Positions 43,368 to 52,152 of a DNA stretch of 64,000 nucleotides are shown here, in pieces. The notes under the pieces are model-generated. The model worked only from the letters and a program-made list of their open reading frames with translations. It made no database searches and was not told the DNA's origin. Positions within the stretch are counted from its first letter, which is position 1. Each line of letters opens with the position of its first letter. Source of the stretch: an uncultured Clostridia bacterium. GTDB taxonomy: Bacteria > Bacillota > Clostridia > Christensenellales > Borkfalkiaceae. The stretch covers positions 124,001 through 188,000 of the forward strand of contig CAKQKE010000004.1 in the NCBI GenBank assembly GCA_934247935.1, given 5' to 3'. Position numbers and translations under genes: made by a program.

Positions 43368-44555
43368 ATGAAAATCGATATTTTTTCGGGATTTTTAGGA
43401 AGCGGTAAAACCACGCTAATCAAAAAACTTATTGCCGAGGCATATTGCGGCGAAAAAGTAGTTTTAATCGAAAACGAATTCGGCGAAATAGGTATTGACG
43501 GAGGATTTTTAAAAGAGTCCGGCATCAATATTACCGAAATGAACAGCGGCTGTATTTGTTGTTCGCTTGTGGGCGATTTTGCCGACGCATTGAAAAAAGT
43601 GACGAAACAATATTCGCCCGACAGAATTATAATCGAGCCTTCGGGCGTAGGTAAATTGAGCGATGTAACAAAGGCGGTAATCGGCGCAAACATCGAGGGA
43701 GCAACAATCAATTCTTGCACGACCGTCGTTGACGCAAACAAATGCAAAATGTACATGAAAAACTTTGGCGAATTTTTCATCAACCAGGTTGAAAACGCAA
43801 GTTGCATAGTTTTAAGCCATACCGACGTGGCGAAAGAAGAAAAAATTGCCGAATCGTTGCAACTTATTCGTTCGTTAAACGAGGGCGCAACCGTCATCAG
43901 TACGCCGCTTAACAAAATCACAGGCAAACAAATACTCGACGAAATGGAGCATACCTCCACTTTGGAAAAGGAACTTAAAAAACTTACAGAAGAATTGCAT
44001 CACCACGACGATGATGACGATGACGAATGTTGCCATGGACATCACCATCACGACCATGACGATGACGAATGTTGCCACGAACACCACCATCATGACGACG
44101 ACGATGACGAGTGTTGCCATGGACATCACCATCACGACCATGACGATGATGACGATGACGAGTGCTGTCACGAACACCACCATCATGACGATGACGACGA
44201 TGATGAATGTTGCCACGAACACCACCATCATGACGACGACGATGACGAGTGTTGCCATGGACACCACCATCACCACCATGCCGACGAGGTGTTTACAAGT
44301 TGGGGTAGAGAGACCACAAACGTATATACAATGAAACAAATCCAAGACATATTAAATTCATTTGCGGGCGGCGAATACGGCACTATACTCAGGGCTAAAG
44401 GCATTGTCGAAGGCGAAGACGGTTGGATTCATTTCGATTATATTCCCGACGGAGTCGACGTAAGACACGGCGCGGCAGGCACTATAGGCAAAATTTGCGT
44501 AATCGGTTGCAAAATCGACGAAGAAAAACTTGCAACTTTATTTAACGTCAAATAA
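43368..44555 (+). CDS. COG0523/CobW family GTP-dependent metallochaperone with His/Asp/Cys repeat domain
   Basis: A 395-residue G3E GTPase of the COG0523 family. Walker A GFLGSGKTT is at 8-16, the CxCC metal site at C62-I-C64-C65 (SGCICCS), and IIEPSGVGKL near 88-97. Residues 211-304 are a low-complexity insert with six ECCH motifs, alternating runs of 4 His and 3-6 Asp, giving dozens of potential Zn/Ni ligands. The CobW C-terminal domain resumes at about 305 (SWGRETTNVY to the end). COG0523 proteins deliver zinc or other metals to client enzymes. The CDF transporter and a second COG0523 protein flank it. The insert may store or sense metal (inference). GGAGA precedes the ATG. Confidence 0.9.
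   Translation: MKIDIFSGFLGSGKTTLIKKLIAEAYCGEKVVLIENEFGEIGIDGGFLKESGINITEMNSGCICCSLVGDFADALKKVTKQYSPDRIIIEPSGVGKLSDVTKAVIGANIEGATINSCTTVVDANKCKMYMKNFGEFFINQVENASCIVLSHTDVAKEEKIAESLQLIRSLNEGATVISTPLNKITGKQILDEMEHTSTLEKELKKLTEELHHHDDDDDDECCHGHHHHDHDDDECCHEHHHHDDDDDECCHGHHHHDHDDDDDDECCHEHHHHDDDDDDECCHEHHHHDDDDDECCHGHHHHHHADEVFTSWGRETTNVYTMKQIQDILNSFAGGEYGTILRAKGIVEGEDGWIHFDYIPDGVDVRHGAAGTIGKICVIGCKIDEEKLATLFNVK
43998..44279 (+). repeat. In-frame repeat array encoding His/Asp/Cys motifs
   Basis: Six imperfect units each encode a Cys-Cys-His motif flanked by His and Asp runs. DNA segments such as GAATGTTGCCA and CACCACCATCATGAC recur. Unit length varies by changes in the Asp codon count, as expected for slippage or unequal exchange. 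Confidence 0.92.
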
Positions 44556-44585
44556 TAACCACTCGGAACTTTAAAAGGAGCAATT

Positions 44586-45533
44586 ATGGAAGAAATCGAA
44601 GTATTTATGTTTTTGGGCTTTTTAGAGGCAGGTAAAACCAGATTTATTCAAGAAACAATGGAAGATCCACGGTTTGAAGACGGCAAAAAGACTTTGATAT
44701 TATGTTGTGAAGAAGGCGTTGAAGAGTACGACGAAAGCAAGTTTTCCGTAAAGGACTACGCCATAGAATATATTGAAAACGACGAAGATTTGACCGAAGA
44801 AAACCTTTTGGCAATCACTAAAAAGACAAAGGCGGAAAGGGTGCTTGTCGAATACAACGGAATGTGGCTTTTGCAAGACTTTTTCAACGCTATGCCGGAA
44901 AGTTGGGCTATTTATCAAATGATGACGTTCATGGACAGTAATACAATACTCAATTACAACGCCAACATGCGCCAACTCGTTTACGATAAAATCAATATGA
45001 CTCAACTTGTCGTGTTTAACAGATGTAAAGAAGGTTTCGATAAAGTTGCTTTACATAAAATGGTAAAGGCAATTTCGGGCAGACCGCAAATTATTTTTGA
45101 AGATACGTCCGGCGTGGCGAAAGAAGACGACATTGTCGACCCCCTTCCTTTCGATATCAACGCACCCGTAATTGAAATAGACGACAAGCATTTTGCGTTG
45201 TTTTACAGAAATATCAACGAAAACCCCGACGATTACGAGGGTAAAACGGTTAAATTTAAAGGAATCGTCGGTATAAGTAAAAAACTTCCAAAAAACACTT
45301 TCGTGCTCGGCAGACACATTATGACTTGTTGCGAGGCGGATATTGCGTATTACGGATTTGTTTGCAACTATGCCGAAACGGACAAATTAAAGCCAAAAGA
45401 TTGGGTAACCATCGAGGCTACGGTGAAAAATCAACGCCACGTGGTTTACGACAATCAGGTCGGCCCCGTACTTACCGTAAAGAAACTCGAAAAGGCGCAA
45501 AAGCCCGAACAAGAAGTCGCTACTTTTTGGTAA
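44586..45533 (+). CDS. COG0523-like P-loop protein fused to a DUF1980 (TIGR03943) domain
   Basis: A 315-residue protein. Residues 1 to about 185 resemble a CobW GTPase with Walker A FLEAGKTRF at 12-20, but the CxCC motif is replaced (LILCCEEGVE) and the NKxD base-recognition site reads NRCK. Residues 195-300 match the C-terminal DUF1980 domain of YcgQ/TIGR03943 proteins: DDYEGKTVKFKGIV, NTFVLGRHIMTCCEADIAYYGFV, DWVTIEATV. In Bacillus, ycgR-ycgQ-yciC link a permease, a DUF1980 protein and a COG0523 protein in zinc limitation. Here the last two parts are fused next to a second COG0523 gene. It starts 30 bases after the upstream stop with AAAGGAG, so the two are one operon. Confidence 0.82.
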   Translation: MEEIEVFMFLGFLEAGKTRFIQETMEDPRFEDGKKTLILCCEEGVEEYDESKFSVKDYAIEYIENDEDLTEENLLAITKKTKAERVLVEYNGMWLLQDFFNAMPESWAIYQMMTFMDSNTILNYNANMRQLVYDKINMTQLVVFNRCKEGFDKVALHKMVKAISGRPQIIFEDTSGVAKEDDIVDPLPFDINAPVIEIDDKHFALFYRNINENPDDYEGKTVKFKGIVGISKKLPKNTFVLGRHIMTCCEADIAYYGFVCNYAETDKLKPKDWVTIEATVKNQRHVVYDNQVGPVLTVKKLEKAQKPEQEVATFW

Positions 45534-45565
45534 TGCAAATTAAATTATTAAATATTATATAATAT

Positions 45566-45626
45566 AAGGAATTGGAAACTTGCTTGCAATGGTTTATGAT
45601 TTCGCATATTGAAAATTGAGTTGCAA
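45566..45626 (+). repeat. Dispersed repeat, copy 1
   Basis: The sequence around ACTTGCTTGCAATGGTTTA and TTTCGCATATTG is about 80 percent similar by eye to 58838-58898. It lies between the DUF1980 fusion gene and its terminator. Confidence 0.7.
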
Positions 45627-45715
45627 GGGAAATTTTCAATTTGCCTTGCCGAGAGCGATAACGAACATAAAATTCAGCGAAGATAAATTTTACAAACGCA
45701 AATTATAATAATGAT

Positions 45716-45753
45716 AAAAGCCGCACGCTACTTAAACAGCGCACGGCTTTTTA
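45716..45753 (+). terminator. Rho-independent terminator after the COG0523 operon
   Basis: AAAAGCCG pairs with CGGCTTTT, with an inner CGCT/AGCG stem separated by a small internal loop, followed by TT. It closes the metal-related operon. Confidence 0.8.
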
Positions 45754-45952
45754 TGTGCAATGAAAATTTTTATACGCAACAAATAAATCAAAACATCAAA
45801 CACGATTTTTCGTGTAAAAATTTCACATAAAAACGTTTTACCAAATTTTTGCAATAAAAAAACTCAAATTATTTTGCAGTGTCAATATTGTCTCAAAAAG
45901 TGTATCGGAAATTACTCGATTTTTTGCGCAAAAGTATCTTTTTTAAAAATTT

Positions 45953-46151
45953 TATATACAATATATTGTGTATGAAAAAATTTTTATCTACATATTTAGT
46001 ATGCATAATTTATAAAATTTGTTATATTTTTCTATTTTAAACAATTTTTTTGCCTTATCTGTCGTTTACATTGAAAGTAAGGCGGCGATAAGTGTTTTTT
46101 TACGTTTGTATAAAATCCGCATAATAAGCCGCATATACAATATATAGTGTT
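45953..46151 (+). promoter_or_regulatory. Two NrdR-box-like sites upstream of nrdD
   Basis: TACAATATATTGTGTA at about 45957-45972 and TACAATATATAGTGTT at about 46137-46152 each resemble the 16-bp NrdR box (ACAC-ATAT-T-GTGT type). The proximal site ends about 40 bases before the -35 of the nrdD promoter. The 180-base spacing is much wider than in typical tandem NrdR boxes, so both sites may not act together. The remainder of this 746-base gap is AT-rich without recognised genes. Confidence 0.45.
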
Positions 46152-46189
46152 CTACCAATAAATTACCGTCTAAATATTGTATAAAATCA

Positions 46190-46218
46190 TTGACAATAAA
46201 TGTTTGATATGTTAATAT
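46190..46218 (+). promoter_or_regulatory. Sigma-A promoter of nrdD
   Basis: TTGACA at 46190-46195 is followed after 17 bases by TAATAT at 46213-46218; TATAAT overlaps at 46216-46221 with a 20-base spacer. Confidence 0.6.
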
Positions 46219-46279
46219 AATATCACTTCAATATCCATATCAGACAGGGGTATTAAAATAAAAAAAGGAGGAAAAAGTA

Positions 46280-48457
46280 ATGAAAATCATCAAAAGAAGC
46301 GGAACGGAAGTGTTGTTCGATATAAACAAAATCATTTCCGCAATTAATTCGGCAAACAACGAAATTGTGGAAAGCGAAAGACTTTCAAACAACGACATAC
46401 AAGAAATTGCCGATACGGTCGAAAAATATTGTGCTTCGGCGACGAGAGAACTCAATGTTGAGGAAATTCAGGACCTTGTCGAAAATCAATTAATGAAGAA
46501 AAACGCTTATGCCGTTGCGAGAAAATATATCACTTACCGTTATCGTAGGGCACTTGTGCGTAAAGCGAATACCACCGACGAGCAAATTCTTTCGATCATC
46601 GATATGAGCAACGAAGAGGTCAAGCAAGAAAACAGCAACAAAAATCCCGTTATCGTAAGCACGCAAAGAGATTATATGGCGGGCACGGTAAGCAAAGACC
46701 TCACAAACAGAGTTCTTCTTCCGGAGGACGTCGTTCAAGCGCATAAAGATGGACTTATCCATTTCCACGACGCCGATTATTTCGCTCAACACATGCATAA
46801 CTGCGACCTTGTAAACCTTGAAGATATGCTTCAAAACGGCACAGTCGTGTCGGGTACGCTCATCGAAAAGCCTCACAGTTTTTCAACCGCTTGCAATATA
46901 GCGACTCAAATCGTAGCGCAAGTGGCGAGTTCGCAATACGGAGGACAAACAATCAGTCTTACGCATCTTGCGCCGTTTGTTGACGTTTCAAGACAGAGAA
47001 TAAATGCCGAGGTCAAGGAAGAACTTGACTCTATAGGTGTGTCTTATACCGACGAAGCGGTGGCTAAAATCACCGAAAAACGAGTAAGAGAAGAAGTAAA
47101 GAGGGGCGTTCAGACCATTCAATATCAAATCAACACTCTTATGACGACAAACGGTCAAACGCCGTTCGTTACGGTATTTATGTACTTAAACGAAGCGAAA
47201 AACGAGCGTGAAAAGAAAGACCTTGCAATGGTAATCGAAGAGACGGTCGAGCAAAGATACGTTGGTACGAAAAATGCCGAGGGCGTATACGTCACGCCGG
47301 CTTTCCCAAAACTTATTTACGTGCTCGAACCGGATAATATCGAGGAAGGTCAACCTTATTATTATCTCACCAAACTTTGCGCTAAATGTACGGCAAAAAG
47401 GCTTGTTCCGGACTACATTTCAGAGAAGAAAATGCTTGAAATGAAGATAGACAAAAACGGAAACGGCAACTGTTATCCTTGCATGGGCTGCAGAAGTTTC
47501 CTCACTCCTTACATAAACGAAGAAGGCAAACCGCAATATTATGGCAGGTTTAATCAAGGCGTCGTTACGATAAACCTTGTCGACGTCGCGCTTTCCGCAA
47601 AGGGAAATTTGCAAGAATTCTGGAAGATTTTTGAAGACCGGTTAGAGTTGTGTCACCGTGCGCTTCAATGCAGACACGAAAGACTTACGGGTACTCTTTC
47701 CGACGTCGCACCCATTTTATGGCAAAACGGCGCGCTTTTGAGGCTTAAATCGGGCGAAACCATAGACAAATATTTGCACGGCGGATATTCTACTTTGTCG
47801 CTCGGTTATGCGGGACTTTGGGAGTGCGTATACGCGCTTATCGGTAAAAAACTCACTCAAAAAGAGGGAGAAGAACTCGGTCTCGAGATAATGAAGTTTT
47901 TAAATGCTTTCACAAAGAAGTGGAAAGAAGCGGAAAACATCGATTATTCGTTGTACGGAACGCCGCTTGAAAGCACGACTTATAAATTTGCTCAATGTTT
48001 GCAATCGAGATTCGGCATAATCAAGGGCGTTACGGATAAAAACTATATCACAAACAGTTATCACATTCACGTAACCGAGCCTATCGACGCCTTTTCAAAA
48101 CTCGCGCTTGAGGCGAAATTCCAAGCACTTTCCCCGGGCGGCGCGATAAGTTATGTAGAAGTGCCCAACATGCAAGACAACCTCGATGCAGTGCTTTCTG
48201 TAATGAAATTCATTTACGACAATATCATTTATGCCGAACTCAACACCAAATCGGACTATTGTCAGGTTTGCGGATATGACGGCGAAATTAAAATCGTAAA
48301 CGACGACCACGGCAAACTCGTGTGGGAATGTCCGCATTGCAAAAACAGAGACCAAAGCAAAATGAACGTAGCAAGAAGAACTTGCGGCTATATCGGCTCG
48401 CAATTCTGGAATCAAGGCAGAACTCAGGAAATTAAAGAAAGAGTATTGCATTTATAA
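46280..48457 (+). CDS. nrdD: Anaerobic ribonucleoside-triphosphate reductase
   Basis: A 725-residue class III ribonucleotide reductase that makes deoxynucleotides without oxygen. An ATP-cone allosteric domain fills about residues 1-90 (MKIIKRSGTEVLFDINKIISAIN). The catalytic barrel follows with HFHDADYFAQHMHNCDLVNL near 158-177 and NTLMTTNGQTPFVTVF. The zinc site is CQVCGYDG with CPHCKN, and the glycyl radical lies in RRTCGYIGSQFWNQGRTQE near the C-terminus. AAAAGGAGG precedes the ATG. NrdR-like sites and a promoter lie upstream. The activase nrdG follows. Confidence 0.97.
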   Translation: MKIIKRSGTEVLFDINKIISAINSANNEIVESERLSNNDIQEIADTVEKYCASATRELNVEEIQDLVENQLMKKNAYAVARKYITYRYRRALVRKANTTDEQILSIIDMSNEEVKQENSNKNPVIVSTQRDYMAGTVSKDLTNRVLLPEDVVQAHKDGLIHFHDADYFAQHMHNCDLVNLEDMLQNGTVVSGTLIEKPHSFSTACNIATQIVAQVASSQYGGQTISLTHLAPFVDVSRQRINAEVKEELDSIGVSYTDEAVAKITEKRVREEVKRGVQTIQYQINTLMTTNGQTPFVTVFMYLNEAKNEREKKDLAMVIEETVEQRYVGTKNAEGVYVTPAFPKLIYVLEPDNIEEGQPYYYLTKLCAKCTAKRLVPDYISEKKMLEMKIDKNGNGNCYPCMGCRSFLTPYINEEGKPQYYGRFNQGVVTINLVDVALSAKGNLQEFWKIFEDRLELCHRALQCRHERLTGTLSDVAPILWQNGALLRLKSGETIDKYLHGGYSTLSLGYAGLWECVYALIGKKLTQKEGEELGLEIMKFLNAFTKKWKEAENIDYSLYGTPLESTTYKFAQCLQSRFGIIKGVTDKNYITNSYHIHVTEPIDAFSKLALEAKFQALSPGGAISYVEVPNMQDNLDAVLSVMKFIYDNIIYAELNTKSDYCQVCGYDGEIKIVNDDHGKLVWECPHCKNRDQSKMNVARRTCGYIGSQFWNQGRTQEIKERVLHL

Positions 48458-48466
48458 AAAATATAC

Positions 48467-48486
48467 GGGGTTCGGCGACGAACCCC
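48467..48486 (+). other. GNRA-capped hairpin between nrdD and nrdG
   Basis: A perfect 8-bp stem (48467-48474 with 48479-48486) with a GCGA loop. It is followed by TTATTCAG, too weak a T tract for a clear terminator. It may stabilise the nrdD message or act as an attenuator before nrdG. Confidence 0.6.
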
Positions 48487-48618
48487 TTATTCAGCCGAAC
48501 TCAATTAAAACGCCATAAAACATTCAGATGAAAAATTTGCGATTAAAGATAAAGATTTAAGGCGTTGTGCAATTAAAGTCGCGATTTAGCATTGATTCGG
48601 CTGAATATCGGAGTCATT

Positions 48619-49140
48619 ATGTATTACGGAAATATCAAGAAAAACGACATAGCAAACGGACTCGGTGTGAGGGTCTCTTTATTCGTTTCGGGGTGCAGAA
48701 ACAAATGTAAAAATTGTTTCAACAAAGAAACGTGGGATTTCTGTTACGGAAAACCCTTTACCGAAGAGACCGAAAACGAAATATTTGCCGAACTCGACAA
48801 ATATTGGATTGCTGGACTTACCGTGCTCGGCGGCGAACCTTTCGAGCCGGAAAATCAAAAAGATTTGTTGCCGTTTTTGAAAAAAGTAAGGCAAAAATAC
48901 CCCGAAAAAACCATATGGATGTACTCGGGGTATCTTTTCGACGAGCATATGCTTAAACAAAGTAAAATCCGCACCGAATACACCGACGAAATTTTATCTT
49001 TGATAGACGTGCTTGTCGACGGAAGATTTGTCGAAGAATTACACGATATCACGTTGAAATTCCGCGGTTCGTCAAATCAAAGAGTCATCGACGTAAAGAA
49101 GTCTCTTGAAATAGGCAAAGTCGTGCTTTTTATAGAATAA
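48619..49140 (+). CDS. nrdG: Anaerobic ribonucleotide reductase activating protein
   Basis: A 173-residue radical SAM activase that generates the glycyl radical on NrdD. The [4Fe-4S] cluster motif is CRNKCKNCFN (CxxxCxxC) near residues 26-35, then TVLGGEPFEPEN near 66-77 and IWMYSGYLF. The start chosen is ATG 48619 after ATCGGAG; an in-frame ATT/ATA-rich extension upstream would add nine residues without a ribosome site. It follows nrdD after a hairpin, the usual order. The C-terminus (RGSSNQRVIDVKKSLEIGKVV) is typical of the family. Confidence 0.96.
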   Translation: MYYGNIKKNDIANGLGVRVSLFVSGCRNKCKNCFNKETWDFCYGKPFTEETENEIFAELDKYWIAGLTVLGGEPFEPENQKDLLPFLKKVRQKYPEKTIWMYSGYLFDEHMLKQSKIRTEYTDEILSLIDVLVDGRFVEELHDITLKFRGSSNQRVIDVKKSLEIGKVVLFIE

Positions 49141-49502
49141 ATATTATAAACAGAACGAAATTACGTCATAGAAAAAATTTATTGTGCAGATATTTACTTG
49201 TATATTTGCAAAAAAAAATCATAAAAACAAAATTTAGACCGACGTTAAACGGGTTAAAACGACTGAAATATGCCTTTTTATCTCAAAGCGTCGGTTATTT
49301 TTTATCTTTTTAGTTTTTTTTATAAAAAAACAATACAAAATCGGTAAAAATTTGATATAATAATATATTATCTAAATTTTGCGTAATTTTTTTACCGGGC
49401 GGAGATTAAAAGCAATGCGGATATCGGCAATTTTATCAAATTTGCACCGAAAACCTTAAATGCTCAATTTCCGCTGAACAAATTTTTAAAGGAGGCGAGG
49501 AT
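49141..49502. other. Intergenic region before the DUF4116 operon
   Basis: AT-rich sequence of 362 bases. TATAAT at 49356-49361 could be a -10 box but no good -35 precedes it. The ribosome site AAAGGAGGCGAGG lies at its right end. Nothing else was recognised. Confidence 0.4.
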
Positions 49503-50837
49503 ATGTCGGGAAAATTTACCGTAAGTCAACTCAAGGAAATAAAAAATTATCCTTTTGTAAAAGAATATCAGGACGACAAGCAAACGACTATGCTCGCCGT
49601 CGATTATTCTTATCAAAATTTCAAATATGCCAGCGACAGGCTTAAAAACGACAAAGAAGTTTGCCTTTTTGCGGCTCAAAAAAGCGGGAATACGTTGTGT
49701 TATATGGGCGACGACGCCAAAGAGGATAAAGAAATAGTCAAAGCCGCTGTTTCGGACACGGGCAGCGCGTTGAAATATGCCGATAAAAAATTTTTAAACG
49801 ACAAGGAAATCGCACTTTTAGCAATACGCACCTGTATTTCGGTGTTAAATCTTCTTGACGAAAATTTGAAAGATGACGAAGAAGTGGTGCTTGCGGCGAT
49901 AAACAAAAACCCGTTTGAAGTAGAGTATGCATCCGAAAGGTTGCGCGGCAACGTCGGAATAATGACCGCAGCATACAAAAAGGACAGGCGCACCATAGTG
50001 TTCGGTGCGGACAAATTGTTTGAAAACGAAGAGTTGCTTATAAGTTTATTAAACGTAAAAAACGGCGTGGTAGGGTCGGGTGCACTATATAATCAACTTC
50101 CGCTCGGGATGTTTAAACAAATACAAGCCTTCAATTTTAAAGTCCCGCTCTCGCTGCAAAAGATAAATTTACTCACGATAGAAAGAGATAAACTGTATTA
50201 TCTTTTAAAGGTGAGCGACTGTATACCGAGTAAAAAGAAAGAACTTTTGCATTGTTACGTAGAAAAGGACGACGGGCAAATCGTGTCGCTAATAATTTCA
50301 AAAGGACAAATACCTTTGTCGACGGTGGAAGAGGAATTGAAGTACGCTACCTTAAATCGCAAAATCCGCACTCTGCCTATACTGTTGTCGAGGCAACATT
50401 CGGCACGGAAAAACCGCAATAAAAGCGCGCATGAAAAAAGTGAAAGGGATAAACTTATTTCTTCGCTTAAAAGAAAAACAGTATCGTCTATTGTCACGTT
50501 TACAAACAACGTATGTCGCTATCTTGACGATAGAGATGTTGTTTTGACTGCCTCTATGGCTGACGGAAAAATTATTTTTTGCATAACGCCGAAGTATAGA
50601 GAGGATAAAGAGATAGTAAAAAACTGCATAGAAAATTATATTGTCTGTCTTTCAGATCCGCCCGTATTGTCGGTTATCAGCAAAAATTTGACAAGCGATA
50701 AAGAAATTGCGCTTTCGGCGTGCAAAAAGGACATTAGAAATTACGATTATATCGGCGAAAATTTAAAAGAAGACAAAGACGTTCTTTGCGAGTGTAAAAA
50801 GCAAAATTATTTAAGCGAGGGCAAGATAAATGATTGA
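49503..50837 (+). CDS. DUF4116 repeat protein
   Basis: A 444-residue protein built mainly of DUF4116 repeats, about 34 residues each, following the pattern K-x-D-K-E-(I/V)-x-L-x-A-(I/V), then a small hydrophobic helix and (Y)A-(S/D)-x-x-L. About five units are visible in residues 15-180 and two to three in 340-440. The middle (about 185-335) lacks clear repeats and is basic near residues 300-320 (RKNRNKSAHEK). The repeats should form a helical solenoid for protein binding. It is the first gene of a three-gene operon: the next ORF (VWA) starts 8 bases before its stop. Function unknown; a substrate or adaptor role for the AAA+/VWA pair is inferred from context. Confidence 0.8.
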   Translation: MSGKFTVSQLKEIKNYPFVKEYQDDKQTTMLAVDYSYQNFKYASDRLKNDKEVCLFAAQKSGNTLCYMGDDAKEDKEIVKAAVSDTGSALKYADKKFLNDKEIALLAIRTCISVLNLLDENLKDDEEVVLAAINKNPFEVEYASERLRGNVGIMTAAYKKDRRTIVFGADKLFENEELLISLLNVKNGVVGSGALYNQLPLGMFKQIQAFNFKVPLSLQKINLLTIERDKLYYLLKVSDCIPSKKKELLHCYVEKDDGQIVSLIISKGQIPLSTVEEELKYATLNRKIRTLPILLSRQHSARKNRNKSAHEKSERDKLISSLKRKTVSSIVTFTNNVCRYLDDRDVVLTASMADGKIIFCITPKYREDKEIVKNCIENYIVCLSDPPVLSVISKNLTSDKEIALSACKKDIRNYDYIGENLKEDKDVLCECKKQNYLSEGKIND

Positions 50838-52152
50838 CCAAAACGAGATTTTTAAGCAAATAATTTCGCTTGCAAAGCGCAGAGTTTCTCTTGAAATGAA
50901 ATATTTTGCAATACCGCTCGGGCAGTTGAAAACGAAGGTTGTGACCGATGAATCCGTGTCGACGAGTGCGGTTGACGGAAATTGTTTGTATTACAACGCA
51001 AATTGGCTTTTGAAAAAGTTTTGTGACAAAGAAGGCATCGAAAGGCAAATGGTTCATTCGCTTATTCACTGCATCTTCCGACACTATTCAAAGCAATTCG
51101 GCGGGCAAGACAAAAGGTTGTGGGATATTGCGTGCGATATATTCACCGAGAATATAATTGACGACTTTACGCAACCCGTTTTTAGTAAACAAGGCAAAAA
51201 CGACAGAATTAAGGTATACGATACGATTAAAAACGACGTAAAAATACTCACTGCCGAGCGCATATTCGCGCACCTGAAAGAGTTTGACGTTGAAGAAAAA
51301 ACATTAAAACTTTACGAAGAAATTTTTACCGAAGACAGTCATTTACTATGGAACGACAGTGACTTTTCAGCCGAATTGCCAAACAATGCCGAGCAATTCG
51401 ACGGATTAAATGCCGACGATTTATGGAAAAACGTCGAGCAGAGTTTGCTTGAAGATTTAAACAGAGATGTCGAGCAGTCGCTTTTGCAAAACGACGAACT
51501 ATTAAAGCAGTTAAAAGTCGATTTAAGCGAAAAGTACGACTATAAAAAGTTGTTGCAACGCTTTTTTACCCGGCGCGAAGTCGTCAAATCCAGCGATGAC
51601 GAATTTGACTATATATATTATTGTTACGGTTTGCAAGCGTATAAAAATTTGCCGCTTATAGAATATCTGGAGTATAGAGACAAGCCGGTTGTTGAAGATA
51701 TCGTGATTGCAATCGACACGTCTATGTCTACCCAAGGCAACCTTGTTTTATCGTTTTTACGACAGACGTATGCCGTAATCGAGCAAATTTATGAAAACGA
51801 TTCGACTTTCAGACTTGTAATTATGCAGTGCGATTGTGCAGTGAAAGACGAAAAAATAATTGCGTCTCACGAAGAATTTGAAAACCTTATGCAAAACTTT
51901 ACTTTAATCGGGGGCGGCGGTACGGATTTCCGCCCCGTGTTTGAAAAAGTGGATAAATTATTGAAAGACAAAACGCTTAACAAAATTAAAGGACTATTAT
52001 ATTTTACCGACGGAAAAGGAGTTTTTCCGAAAATCAAGCCGCATTACGAAACAATGTTTGTGTTTATAGACAACGAAAAAAACGATTACGGCGTACCTGT
52101 TTGGGCAAATAAAATTATAATCGACGAGGATGAATTGAATGAATATAATTGA
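50830..52152 (+). CDS. DUF2201/VWA-like protein (MoxR partner)
   Basis: A 440-residue protein. Residues 1 to about 130 form a DUF2201 N-terminal metallopeptidase-like domain with MVHSLIHCIFRHYSKQF and a following WDIACDIFTENIID, echoing the HExxH-H/D pattern but with Ser for the catalytic Glu. Residues 275-440 are a VWA-like domain with a full MIDAS: DTSMS (DxSxS), GGGGTDFRP, and YFTDGKG. The region between is acidic and coiled. VWA proteins work with MoxR AAA+ ATPases as chaperones (as in RavA-ViaA and CoxE/MoxR pairs). Its start overlaps the DUF4116 gene by 8 bases, and its end overlaps the AAA+ gene by 14. Confidence 0.85.
   Translation: MIDQNEIFKQIISLAKRRVSLEMKYFAIPLGQLKTKVVTDESVSTSAVDGNCLYYNANWLLKKFCDKEGIERQMVHSLIHCIFRHYSKQFGGQDKRLWDIACDIFTENIIDDFTQPVFSKQGKNDRIKVYDTIKNDVKILTAERIFAHLKEFDVEEKTLKLYEEIFTEDSHLLWNDSDFSAELPNNAEQFDGLNADDLWKNVEQSLLEDLNRDVEQSLLQNDELLKQLKVDLSEKYDYKKLLQRFFTRREVVKSSDDEFDYIYYCYGLQAYKNLPLIEYLEYRDKPVVEDIVIAIDTSMSTQGNLVLSFLRQTYAVIEQIYENDSTFRLVIMQCDCAVKDEKIIASHEEFENLMQNFTLIGGGGTDFRPVFEKVDKLLKDKTLNKIKGLLYFTDGKGVFPKIKPHYETMFVFIDNEKNDYGVPVWANKIIIDEDELNEYN

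Noticed and set aside
44011..44334. Thr/Met-rich + strand reading frame inside the His-rich COG0523 gene
   Set aside because: It is a shifted frame of the same DNA repeat without a ribosome binding site or family match.
43875..44345. Minus-strand reading frame complementary to the His/Asp repeat
   Set aside because: The Val/Met/Ile-rich repetitive translation is a by-product of the His/Asp codon repeat on the + strand.
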